A DNA stretch of 42,479 nucleotides. Origin: Aggregatibacter kilianii (GTDB lineage: Bacteria > Pseudomonadota > Gammaproteobacteria > Enterobacterales > Pasteurellaceae). Of the stretch, positions 1 through 9,285 are shown in pieces. The notes under the pieces were generated by a model. That model was not told where the DNA came from, made no database searches, and saw nothing but the letters and a program-made list of their open reading frames with translations. The stretch lies in the NCBI RefSeq assembly GCF_003129965.1, contig NZ_NRCJ01000021.1, positions 1-42,479 on the forward strand, given 5' to 3'. How positions within the stretch are numbered: the first letter of the stretch is position 1; every line of letters begins with the position of its first letter. A program made the translations under genes and the position numbers.

Positions 1-48
1 ACCATCCGCTGCTTTCACCAACGAATCCGGATTAAGAGTCTTCGCCAT
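1..48 (-). CDS. 5' end of an unidentified gene (16 codons, runs off the left edge)
   Basis: An ATG read on the minus strand at 46-48 opens a frame starting MAKTLNPDSLVKAADG that leaves the window. A GAGGG ribosome-binding site (complement of 56-60) lies seven bases upstream, so the start looks real. It follows tssM after a 140-base gap containing one uptake signal (about 139-147), so it may belong to the T6SS operon. In V. cholerae the gene after tssM is vasL; elsewhere PAAR or accessory genes sit here. Sixteen residues are too few to identify it. Confidence 0.55.
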   Translation of the reverse strand, partial: MAKTLNPDSLVKAADG

Positions 49-188
49 TTAAACGCCCTCACTATCTAAGATTAAATCCTCATTACTGGTGCGGCAAATT
101 CATTCAACTGAAAAACAGTGAAAAAACTCACCGCACTTTTCAAAATTAACCGAGGTTATTCTATCCCTCAGCTTAATATCACACCTCG

Positions 189-3100
189 CTAATACAATGT
201 TTCCGATAGGTTAAACTCTTTGAACATATCCGGTGAGAACGGATTATTCGACGCATCAACATAGATACGATAAACCGCATACCCACCATCCACATCATAG
301 CGAATATCAAATGAGCCTTCACGTTCACCAACGACATTACCTAGGCTAAAGAGCTTAATTTGTGCCCAAGGACCACGATAAGAAAGGCTACGCGGCGAAG
401 CATTAGGTTGATTCGGCACCAATGTCAACTTACTTTCCACCGCAATATTCATTGAGTTTGGCCATACCACATTCACCCGACGTTTATTACCATGACTAAA
501 ATCAATAAGTTGACCATCTAAATTCAACACACTACGTCGTTTATTAGGCGACAAGCTCAATGGCTCGACAATGTATTGTGCACCTAAGCCATTTTCACCG
601 CTAAAGAACGTATCTCTGATTTTTTGTGCCATTTCCAATTGCTGTAATACATCTTCCCGAATTAGCGGCGTTGAACCGTCTTCCACATCCGCAAAACCGT
701 TTTCAATGAAGGCATTCAGATACTTAGTATAGAAACTGTCTAAAATGCCGTTCGGCGCAAAGAAACGGTCAAAATCACTAATCGCTACCTCCTGTGGAGA
801 GTTTGGATTAAACGGATAACGATCGGCTATTGTCATGCGATATGGTTTAACCACTTTGTCATTCCATTCTACCTCTAAAGCCTGAATTGCAGACTTCAAC
901 ACGACTTTCCACGCATTTTGAGACAGTTGCTCAACCCAGCGCCCTAGTGGTTGCGGTAGTCCTTTAGCAATTTGTTGTAATTCTAAAATCGGATCGGATG
1001 ACTGCTGTTCCATACGTAATTGCACCGCTTTTAACGCCGCTTTACCTTGGTCAGGCGAGTTTTGAATTGCAAGCAGATAACGATGTAAATTCGACAACTG
1101 CGGGTACACACGCTGTAACAAATTGTCACGACTACCATCTTCTTGTGCGAGAATAGATTTCTCACTTAAGAAATTACGTGAAATGGCATTTTTTAATAAA
1201 TACTCGGAAGACGACAAGGCGGCATCTAAATCTTTTCCCTCAAGCTCTTTAGGTACCGTCGGCGAAGCTGTATTCGTCACTACAGCACTGACAGCCCGAC
1301 GAATAGCTTGCGTATTACCTGTGATTTTTTCAACTGCAGAAACAGCCTCAGATATATCCTCAAAGCGTTTAATGTCCAAATTATTCATGGCATCATTCCA
1401 AGTTGAAACATAATCATTTACATATTGTTCCGTAATTCTTGAGCTGATCTCTTTTCTGTCCGCGTCGCTATACTCAATATTCTTGGTTAAGTTTAACACC
1501 CAACTATCTATTGCCGTTAAATCAACTAACTGTGAATCACGTTTTAAGAAGTAGTTGGTAAGCCCCTCTGTAGTAAAGAAACGAGGGATGTAAACTAACT
1601 CCTCCTCTTCCGGCATGAATACAGCATCAAACCCTCCGCCAATCTCTTCTCTTAAATTTAAATCCGTAGGGAATACTTTTTTCGCTGTAGTTTTAAGAAT
1701 TTGATACACACGATCGTAAAGTGATAAATTACTCAATTCTTTTTGAGCATCACGAATCGACAAGTCAAAAGGTTCAAATGCTTTAATAAGCTCTTCATCG
1801 CCCTGCATACGACCTGCATACCAATCAGTATATTTTAAAGCATAGTCCAAATGAGAAAGTAAATTAGCTTGAAGTTGATTTTGACCTCTGAAGGCCTCAC
1901 TCCAATATTTTTGCATATAATCTTCAACAACCTGATCAACCCGACCGGTTTTATCATCAAGCATTCTCATTACACGCAAGGTTTCTAATTTTTCATCGCT
2001 ATTAGGCGGAGATGTATCCAACTTACGTTGCAATCCCGTCATAATTGCCGGCAAATAACGAAGTTGTAATAATCTTAAATATGCCGAATGGGCATAAGGT
2101 CCCATATTATGACCTTGATATAATCCCATGTCGGTAAAAATGTTTGAAGAATCCGGCTCTTTTCCATACGCAAAAGTAGCATCGCGCATTGGATTCAATA
2201 GCGGTAATTGCTTATCTCCATAGTAGTCAACACCTTTTGGTACAGGTATCTCTTTAAAATTCCTTACCTGCTCCAAAATCACCTCACCCGCATCGTGATT
2301 CTTTTTGTAATAGTGTTGCCAACCCAGTAATAGAGCAAGAGAAACAATGCCTCCAACAACCGAAAATGCTTTTAATTGATTACGGTAAGTCAGATTCCAA
2401 ACTGAACTCTCTTTTGCAAGATTAGGATACGCAAATAGTGTATTCTCAAATAATTTTGTACAGAAATATGTCTGAGACAATTTTACAGACCATGTTGGAT
2501 AGGTCTGGTTACTTAAATGATACTGTTCTGATGCCGATTGAATAAAGAGGTCGTCTATTTTTCCATTCTGCAATGCTGAAGTAAAGTAAACCCCCTTAAA
2601 GAAAACATTAGATCTCCCCCCAGTATTTAACAAATCATTTAAGAAAGAAGAAATCTCCTCATGTGCTCCACCAATTTGTCGAATAAAACTAAATAGCTGA
2701 CTTCTTTGCTCCGGCAAAACATCACTCAGCATCATATCAGGCATAGCTGAATTCATTTGTTTACACCAAGAACTCCAGAAGCTTTTAAGTTCTTGAGTCC
2801 AATTTTCACCTTTAGCTGAAAAAGTAGTACCCAACACGCTGTCCATCTGTTCTTTTGTTAACTTACGATACATCGCCTGAAAGCCATATAGGCGATCCAT
2901 TTTAGTTAAAATTACATAAATTGGTAAATCTGCATTTACAGTATCTGAGACATCCTTTAGGCGTTGTTGTAGAGTTGCAAGATACAGATCCCGATTTTCT
3001 TTATTAAGAATAAGTAATTGATATATATCGATGCACAGAAGTACTCCATTTAGAGGTTGTCTGCCTCGTTGCTCGGCAGTCCAATCCAATAGATTCTTCC

Positions 3101-3707
3101 AAAGCTTAGCATACAAACGCGGCTTACCTTCTATTTCAATATCCTGTGACACCAAATTACCATTAGGAACAATTACATTGGCTTTTTTATTAGTGAAAAT
3201 AGAGAACTCAACACTACTAACCTCATCTTCATCATTCTGATAGAGCTCAACAAACCCCCCATTTTCCTTTAATAAAGAAGACTTACCACTTCCTTCAATA
3301 CCTAATAGAAGATACCAAGGTAATACATGCTGATACTTAGATGTATCTAAATAACGTTGTAACCTTAAAACCCAACGATCTAAATAGCGACGTTGTGCAT
3401 CAATGTTCTCCTTAATTGGACTATTAAAATTCTTCTTATCTTCTTGTTGGCGTTTTTCTAATTGTTTTAATCGCTGACTGATTTTCCAGGTAATCCAAGA
3501 AATTCCGACAATAATAAGAACTGCAGTAAATAACCAACGATTAGTTACCGTTGCAAGAGGCTTATAACCATTAATAGTGTAGGTTTCTCCTTGCCACCAT
3601 ACCCAGATTAACGTTGCAATCCAAAGCACAATTATTAAAATTGGACCTGATAATTTTAATCGAGTTAATAATGGTCTAAATGTTTGAAAAAATGATGGTA
3701 ATCTCAT
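189..3707 (-). CDS. tssM: TssM (IcmF/VasK), T6SS inner-membrane complex protein
   Basis: TssM joins TssL and the lipoprotein TssJ to form the trans-envelope channel that anchors the T6SS baseplate. At 1172 residues it has the normal family length. Two membrane segments lie near the N-terminus (about residues 22-38 and 58-74) and a third at about 447-463, the usual topology with a cytoplasmic NTPase domain between and a large periplasmic domain after. The NTPase has an intact Walker A (GIEGSGKSS, 136-144), a probable Walker B around 221-228 (VLLCID) and a TKMD motif at 268-271. It is the last complete gene of the operon in this window, 25 bases after tssA. Confidence 0.95.
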   Translation of the reverse strand: MRLPSFFQTFRPLLTRLKLSGPILIIVLWIATLIWVWWQGETYTINGYKPLATVTNRWLFTAVLIIVGISWITWKISQRLKQLEKRQQEDKKNFNSPIKENIDAQRRYLDRWVLRLQRYLDTSKYQHVLPWYLLLGIEGSGKSSLLKENGGFVELYQNDEDEVSSVEFSIFTNKKANVIVPNGNLVSQDIEIEGKPRLYAKLWKNLLDWTAEQRGRQPLNGVLLCIDIYQLLILNKENRDLYLATLQQRLKDVSDTVNADLPIYVILTKMDRLYGFQAMYRKLTKEQMDSVLGTTFSAKGENWTQELKSFWSSWCKQMNSAMPDMMLSDVLPEQRSQLFSFIRQIGGAHEEISSFLNDLLNTGGRSNVFFKGVYFTSALQNGKIDDLFIQSASEQYHLSNQTYPTWSVKLSQTYFCTKLFENTLFAYPNLAKESSVWNLTYRNQLKAFSVVGGIVSLALLLGWQHYYKKNHDAGEVILEQVRNFKEIPVPKGVDYYGDKQLPLLNPMRDATFAYGKEPDSSNIFTDMGLYQGHNMGPYAHSAYLRLLQLRYLPAIMTGLQRKLDTSPPNSDEKLETLRVMRMLDDKTGRVDQVVEDYMQKYWSEAFRGQNQLQANLLSHLDYALKYTDWYAGRMQGDEELIKAFEPFDLSIRDAQKELSNLSLYDRVYQILKTTAKKVFPTDLNLREEIGGGFDAVFMPEEEELVYIPRFFTTEGLTNYFLKRDSQLVDLTAIDSWVLNLTKNIEYSDADRKEISSRITEQYVNDYVSTWNDAMNNLDIKRFEDISEAVSAVEKITGNTQAIRRAVSAVVTNTASPTVPKELEGKDLDAALSSSEYLLKNAISRNFLSEKSILAQEDGSRDNLLQRVYPQLSNLHRYLLAIQNSPDQGKAALKAVQLRMEQQSSDPILELQQIAKGLPQPLGRWVEQLSQNAWKVVLKSAIQALEVEWNDKVVKPYRMTIADRYPFNPNSPQEVAISDFDRFFAPNGILDSFYTKYLNAFIENGFADVEDGSTPLIREDVLQQLEMAQKIRDTFFSGENGLGAQYIVEPLSLSPNKRRSVLNLDGQLIDFSHGNKRRVNVVWPNSMNIAVESKLTLVPNQPNASPRSLSYRGPWAQIKLFSLGNVVGEREGSFDIRYDVDGGYAVYRIYVDASNNPFSPDMFKEFNLSETLY

Positions 3708-3732
3708 TATTAAAACCTTCTTTATACTAAAT

Positions 3733-5115
3733 TCATTCTTGTTCTTTCATCAATAAAGAGAATAAGGACGGTTCCCAATCTTTAACTGATACTGACTCTA
3801 GAGCACTCTGTAACGTTGCATAATGCTGCTTAGCCAAGCTATGTAAGCCTGATTTATTTAACAATTTTATGCTATGTAACTGAGCATAAACTCTTTCCCT
3901 CATATCGGAATATTTTTGTTCATTAATCAATTGTAAGGTTTTTTCCAATCCTTCTTTTTCATAATAATCATCAATATTTTGATTTGATCTATTCTGAATC
4001 AGCATATCACTTTGTGTTGCTTTATGTTGGGCTAACCACTGTTGACAGTTCTGCGGTAAAAACGGAGTACCATCACTAAATGTCAATTCTATTAGAGATG
4101 GCAATCTTTCAAAAAAATTACGGAGACTTTCTTTAATTGCCTCAGCAACCTTAGTATACCCCAAACGATTTGCGATTTCTGCAGATAAATAATGCCCCTC
4201 AAACCAAAAAGGGGCTAGAGTTAAGCTATACTCAACCTCTTTCCATAAATCTATACTCACATTTTCCAGTGCAGCCTTATATTCAGAAACACGATCTACA
4301 GAAATTGCCGCTAATTGTGTCTTATTGCCTTCTGCAAATGGAGCAGATGTTATATTACTCCAGATTGCATACCGTCTTAATCGATAGCCAACAGACTCTG
4401 AAGGGTCCTTATCTATTAAGTAATCCGCAACTTTTAATAATGTATTCCGCCAAGCTTTTTCATTACTTTGATCGATTTCAAGAGGTTCGATAACCATGGA
4501 CTTCTGACTAACCAAATTGCCTGAATCAATTTTTGATTCCATAGGTTGCCCTGGTTTTTCTACCTCTGTATCAGCATTGCCAATATTGACCGTATCACTA
4601 AATGTATAACGGGATAACAATAACTCTATATCATGTAATAACTTTTGTTCATCACCCCAGTAATGCTTAAGTCGCTCTAGTTGTATTTTGGCTTCATCTT
4701 TTTCCAACCTAGAGGCTGACTGATTAAATTTAGTCCCCATATTCTCAAATCGTTTAAGAATTTGCTGAGCTAAACGTACCTTCTTAAGCTTTTGTGCTGG
4801 AGGCGCTGATGCCCAATAAGCTTCAACATAATCAGCTAATAGTGCTAATCCAAGTAATAACTCCGTTGTTTTACCTGAATGTTGTAAAGTCTTTAATAAA
4901 TGTGCAACAAGTCGCACATCTTTACTTTTTGTAGATAATAATGTTAGCGCTTTTTGCTGAACCGAAGAAATATCTAAAGACTCGTGCTCTAGTGAGCCTA
5001 GTTTTACCATTTCTCCATCAAGATCAATCCACACAGGATCTTCATCAAGATCAATCTCAGTATCTATCGGCTTTAAAATTTTAACGCGCCAAGGATGATC
5101 AATTAATAAATCCAT
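3733..5115 (-). CDS. tssA: TssA-family protein (ImpA N-terminal domain, VasJ-like)
   Basis: TssA proteins prime baseplate assembly and coordinate tube and sheath growth. The 460-residue protein opens with the ImpA_N signature (DHPWRVKILKPI) and ends in a helical VasJ-like region rich in Leu, Ala and Gln around residues 385-450. The position between vasI and tssM matches vasJ in V. cholerae. TssA proteins fall into several C-terminal classes with different roles; the vasJ placement suggests the long VasJ type, but the class is inferred. It starts four bases after the vasI stop, so translation is probably coupled. Confidence 0.88.
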   Translation of the reverse strand: MDLLIDHPWRVKILKPIDTEIDLDEDPVWIDLDGEMVKLGSLEHESLDISSVQQKALTLLSTKSKDVRLVAHLLKTLQHSGKTTELLLGLALLADYVEAYWASAPPAQKLKKVRLAQQILKRFENMGTKFNQSASRLEKDEAKIQLERLKHYWGDEQKLLHDIELLLSRYTFSDTVNIGNADTEVEKPGQPMESKIDSGNLVSQKSMVIEPLEIDQSNEKAWRNTLLKVADYLIDKDPSESVGYRLRRYAIWSNITSAPFAEGNKTQLAAISVDRVSEYKAALENVSIDLWKEVEYSLTLAPFWFEGHYLSAEIANRLGYTKVAEAIKESLRNFFERLPSLIELTFSDGTPFLPQNCQQWLAQHKATQSDMLIQNRSNQNIDDYYEKEGLEKTLQLINEQKYSDMRERVYAQLHSIKLLNKSGLHSLAKQHYATLQSALESVSVKDWEPSLFSLLMKEQE

Positions 5116-5119
5116 TATA

Positions 5120-5815
5120 TTACCAATGACAAGTCGTTCTAAGAGGTTTAATTTCGTTTTCTAAATTTTGAATATTGAACGTTAACCCATTAATGTTTTT
5201 AACATTCGATTTAATCTTTAGAGTATTAGCCTTAAACAATTTCTGAATCTCACTGATTCCCTCCAAGCCTCTACTTGCTTCCAATAAGAACCCATTTTCT
5301 CGGAAAAACCAGCGAGTCTCAAATTTATTCTTGTCCGTGGATACCTCCACATACGTATCGCGCTTATCCGTTGGGTTAAGTAAAGCTATTTGTAATCGAG
5401 TGATGTTATCAATACAACTAAACATCAACACCGGTCTTGGATCTTTGTGTCCTAATGCCGGAGTAGTAATAATAATTATCGGATTTCCCTCCTCCGTATT
5501 ATACGATTTGGTCAATAAAGAAATAGAATTGCCCGTTCTGGTGCTTTCTTGTTCTATAGCTCTATCCCAAGCCACGCCTCCTTTTTGCTTTACTTGAGAA
5601 GGAGTTAGGTTATTACCCCAAGCATTATCATAGCAATCTAAACGCTCCAACGCGGCTTTTTCCTGCCGACATTGTTCAATAGCTTTTATTAACTCTCCTT
5701 CAGCAGAAGAGGGAGAGTTAACAACATAATCACTAGCAATTAACTCCATAGGAACGAACATTATGAATGTTGCCAAATAAGTTAATTTTTTGATTGAAAT
5801 TAAACCAGATCGCAT
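5120..5815 (-). CDS. vasI: VasI-family T6SS-associated exported protein
   Basis: VasI proteins are accessory factors of V. cholerae-type T6SS clusters; their role is not settled. The 231-residue protein has an N-terminal signal-like hydrophobic stretch (about residues 9-27, ending LIAS) followed by the family hallmark CRQEKAALERLDCYD (about 49-63), where two cysteines flank a helix. A later TRWFF motif is also typical. The start overlaps the end of clpV by 16 bases, so no room remains for the vasH regulator that separates these genes in V. cholerae. Confidence 0.85.
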   Translation of the reverse strand: MRSGLISIKKLTYLATFIMFVPMELIASDYVVNSPSSAEGELIKAIEQCRQEKAALERLDCYDNAWGNNLTPSQVKQKGGVAWDRAIEQESTRTGNSISLLTKSYNTEEGNPIIIITTPALGHKDPRPVLMFSCIDNITRLQIALLNPTDKRDTYVEVSTDKNKFETRWFFRENGFLLEASRGLEGISEIQKLFKANTLKIKSNVKNINGLTFNIQNLENEIKPLRTTCHW

Positions 5816-8502
5816 TCCTCATCTCCAACTTTAGCAATAAAGCGATTATTTTTTATACCAAAATGAATATCTTTAATCTCCTTATTAGCTGCAATTTGTT
5901 GTAATAATAATAACGATACTGGAGGTAACATTTGTCCATCGATAATGGACTCTAAAATACGAGCACCATTTTCTGCTCTGGTTGAACGACGTAAAATTTC
6001 TTTTTTAACCTCATCTTCAATAACAACCTTAGCATCAAAACGACGTTCTAATAACATGACTAATTTTTTAAGCTTACCATCAATAATAGTCATTAGAACA
6101 TTTTCCGGTAATGGTAAATACGGAATAACCTCCATGCGAGCTAATAGTGCCGGCTTAAAGAAGTCAGCCAACTCAAAATACAACTCATCAATGATCTTAT
6201 CTGGTGTATCAGCATTTTTAACAATAGTTTGATAACCTAAATTGGAAGTCAAAAAGAAAACAATATTTTTACAATCAATAATACGCCCTTCACCATCTGC
6301 TAATTCACCTTTATCAAAAGCCTGATAGAACAGATTTAAAACATCAGGATGAGCTTTTTCAACCTCATCCAAAAGCACCACTGAGTATGGCTTACGGCGA
6401 ATAGCCTCAGTTAAAACGCCCCCTTCTCCAAATCCGACATACCCTGGAGGTGAACCAATTAAACGAGAAACGGTATGCTTCTCTTGAAATTCTGACATAT
6501 TAATTGTTGTCAAATACTGCTTCCCTCCAAATAACAAATCGGCTACTTGTAAAACAGTTTCTGTCTTTCCAACCCCACTAGGGCCAACGAATAAGAATGC
6601 ACCTAAAGGTCTCCCTGCTTTTCTTAAATCTGCCCTTGCTGTTAGTAAATGGCGATGTAAGTGCTTAATTGCTAAATCCTGACCTTTAATTTCTTTTGAT
6701 AAATAAGTAGGCAAATCTGTAATAATTTTAAGCTCATTTTGAGATAAACGATCAATTGGTACACCAGTCCACTCAGCAATAACAGAAGCAATTTGTTTCT
6801 GTGTAACATGCGGAGACACAAGCACTTCTTCTTGTTGCAACATCTCCAACTCTTGCGTAAGTACCTTTAATTCTTCTATTTCATCTAAATCTATTTGACT
6901 TGAGGTATCAGCATTTTCAACACCTACTTCAGGCACTTGATCTGGCGTATATTTTTCATCCTGCTCAAAATCCTCTATCTCCCTTTCTTTGTCTTCTAAC
7001 AATTTTGAACGTAACTCAATAATACTTTTCACAATAGACTGCTGTTTTTGCCAGCTTTGGCGAACGTTATCTAATTTCAGAGCATTTACATCAAAATTAT
7101 TTCTCAACTGTGATAAGCGAGACTCATTTGAGCTTAAACCCAGCTTAAGTTCTCTCTCTAATAAATCCATCTCCATCTTAAGTTGATGTTGCTCATTTTC
7201 TAACTCAGCAACTAGTTTTGGGGGAGATGTAAGATTGATAGCGACTCTAGCACACGCTGTATCTAAAACATCAATTGCTTTATCTGGTAATTGTCTCCCA
7301 CTTAAATAACGCTCGCTTAATTCAGCAACAGCGATTAGTGCATCTTCTTCAATTAATACTTGGTGTGATTGCTCATACGCAGTGCGTAAGCCCCGCATAA
7401 TTACTACAGCCTCTTCAACTGTGGGCTCATCTAGTTTCACTAATTGAAAGCGTCGAGATAATGCTGCATCTTTCTCAAAATATTTCTTATATTCGCTCCA
7501 AGTTGTTGCAGCAATTGTTCTCAACTCACCTCTGGCAAGGGCCGGCTTTAATAAATTAGATATATCTAAGCCACCTTGCTGATTACCAGCACCGATTAGC
7601 GTATGGGCCTCATCAATAAAAAGTATTATTGGCTTTGGTGATGAAGTAACCTCGTTCATAATACCTTTAAAGCGTTTTTCAAATTCACCTTTTACAGCAG
7701 CCCCAGCTTGTAATGCACCTAAATCCAATGTCATGACATCAGTATTTAACAATTTTTCCGGTACATTACCTGCAACAATACGTAAAGCTAAGCCTTCAAT
7801 TAATGCACTTTTACCAACACCGGCTTCTCCAACAACAATTGGATTGTTCTTACGACGTCGACATAAAATATCAATCATTAAATTAATTTCTTTATCTCTA
7901 CATAGTACAGGATCTAGCCTACCATCTCTCGCAAGTGCGGTCATGTTCTGAGCATATTTATCTAATAAACTTTCTTGACCGTTTGATAATGTCGTAACTT
8001 TCTCCCCTTTAAGCACCTCTGTTTCTGATGAGCTTGCAACAAGCTGAGCAAAATCCTGTTTTAAGATTTCACGATTAATTACCATTAAAATTTTTGCTGC
8101 CTGAAGAGGAAGATAACGATGTAAAGAGGATAATAAAACATATAAAATAATGCCACTACGCAAATTAGAATGACCAAATTCTGTTGATGCAACCAGCCAA
8201 CTATCCTGTAATAATTCAACAAGCAAGGGTGAAAAACTTGGGTAACTTTGTTGAGTTTGTAATTGTGAGTCTCTTACTACAACTTCTTGCAGGTAACCTT
8301 TTAATTCTTCAATATCAACATTAGATTGAGCTAAGATAACTCGCACATCACACAATGGTGTCTCTAAAAAACTAAATAAAAATTGAGGCACTGTAATTTC
8401 AGCAAATTGTTCATTCATACAACGTGCTGCACAAACCTCCAAGGTATGTTTTGCAACTGAATTTAATTTTCCAACTAAAACAGGTAATTCCACTCTAATC
8501 AT
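5800..8502 (-). CDS. tssH: ClpV (TssH), AAA+ ATPase that recycles the T6SS sheath
   Basis: ClpV unfolds contracted TssB/TssC sheaths so the subunits can be reused. The 900-residue Hsp100 protein has an N-terminal Clp repeat domain (about 1-150), a first AAA+ module with Walker A GEAGVGKS (225-232) and Walker B ILFIDEAH (293-300), a coiled-coil middle region (about 425-560), and a second AAA+ module with Walker A GPSGVGKT (640-647) and Walker B VVLLDEVEKAH (708-718). All ATPase motifs look intact. It shares the operon with all structural genes; tssL ends 14 bases upstream of its start. Confidence 0.96.
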   Translation of the reverse strand: MIRVELPVLVGKLNSVAKHTLEVCAARCMNEQFAEITVPQFLFSFLETPLCDVRVILAQSNVDIEELKGYLQEVVVRDSQLQTQQSYPSFSPLLVELLQDSWLVASTEFGHSNLRSGIILYVLLSSLHRYLPLQAAKILMVINREILKQDFAQLVASSSETEVLKGEKVTTLSNGQESLLDKYAQNMTALARDGRLDPVLCRDKEINLMIDILCRRRKNNPIVVGEAGVGKSALIEGLALRIVAGNVPEKLLNTDVMTLDLGALQAGAAVKGEFEKRFKGIMNEVTSSPKPIILFIDEAHTLIGAGNQQGGLDISNLLKPALARGELRTIAATTWSEYKKYFEKDAALSRRFQLVKLDEPTVEEAVVIMRGLRTAYEQSHQVLIEEDALIAVAELSERYLSGRQLPDKAIDVLDTACARVAINLTSPPKLVAELENEQHQLKMEMDLLERELKLGLSSNESRLSQLRNNFDVNALKLDNVRQSWQKQQSIVKSIIELRSKLLEDKEREIEDFEQDEKYTPDQVPEVGVENADTSSQIDLDEIEELKVLTQELEMLQQEEVLVSPHVTQKQIASVIAEWTGVPIDRLSQNELKIITDLPTYLSKEIKGQDLAIKHLHRHLLTARADLRKAGRPLGAFLFVGPSGVGKTETVLQVADLLFGGKQYLTTINMSEFQEKHTVSRLIGSPPGYVGFGEGGVLTEAIRRKPYSVVLLDEVEKAHPDVLNLFYQAFDKGELADGEGRIIDCKNIVFFLTSNLGYQTIVKNADTPDKIIDELYFELADFFKPALLARMEVIPYLPLPENVLMTIIDGKLKKLVMLLERRFDAKVVIEDEVKKEILRRSTRAENGARILESIIDGQMLPPVSLLLLQQIAANKEIKDIHFGIKNNRFIAKVGDEECDLV

Positions 8503-8516
8503 AATGTTACTTTCTC

Positions 8517-9278
8517 TTAATTTAATAGGTTATTTAATTGTTCTATAATAGCTTGAGTTTGATTGTTCAATTTTAATAAGTAGATACAATATACTGTAAT
8601 GAGAACAACCAGACCAATACCAAATATCTTTTTCAATGTTACCTTATTTAATAACTGATACGAGTGCTTTTGTTTATCATTCTCTTCAGAATAAATCACA
8701 TCTTGGACAGTTTTATCCGTTGTATTCATAATTACATCATGTAATTTACGAAAAATACTTTCAAATTCTTCTGTATTTTGCCCTGTTACTTTGTACCTAC
8801 CTCGAAATCCAAGGCTAAAACAAACATACATAAACTCAAGAAGATCTAAGTAACGCTTAGGCTCAGCCATAAGTTTATCTAACAGAATATAAACTTTCTC
8901 GCCTCCCCAAGTTTCATTGTGAAAGTAAGTCAATAATGACTTCTGGAACCAACTACTCTTGGCTCCCCATCCATGCCCCAGAGCCACTTCATCAATAAAA
9001 GTACATAGCACATAGCGAAATGAAACGATCATTCCCGGCTCATAATGTTGCTCACGTAAAATTTGTTCTAAAGATTGAATATCTTGTACAACCTGCCCGT
9101 ATAACATAGAAGGCATATCTTGATCTGTTATATCTTTTAATCTCAAGACCATACCTAACAACGGCGTTGCTGCATCAACCATAGGATTAATACTATATCC
9201 CCGAAGAGGGAGGTTATAAAAAGGAGATGTCAATATAGGTTCTTCCAAGCTACCTCTATCTAAAATTAATTCACTCAT
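8517..9278 (-). CDS. tssL: TssL (DotU/IcmH-like), T6SS inner-membrane protein
   Basis: TssL is a tail-anchored protein of the membrane complex that contacts the baseplate through its cytoplasmic domain. The 253-residue product has the DotU fold signatures CTFIDEVAL (92-100) and GFRGRY (157-162), then a single transmembrane helix near the C-terminus (about 219-236) with a short periplasmic tail. There is no OmpA-like peptidoglycan-binding extension, so cell-wall anchoring must come from another protein or is absent. It lies 7 bases after tssK. Confidence 0.94.
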   Translation of the reverse strand: MSELILDRGSLEEPILTSPFYNLPLRGYSINPMVDAATPLLGMVLRLKDITDQDMPSMLYGQVVQDIQSLEQILREQHYEPGMIVSFRYVLCTFIDEVALGHGWGAKSSWFQKSLLTYFHNETWGGEKVYILLDKLMAEPKRYLDLLEFMYVCFSLGFRGRYKVTGQNTEEFESIFRKLHDVIMNTTDKTVQDVIYSEENDKQKHSYQLLNKVTLKKIFGIGLVVLITVYCIYLLKLNNQTQAIIEQLNNLLN

Positions 9279-9285
9279 ATATAAA

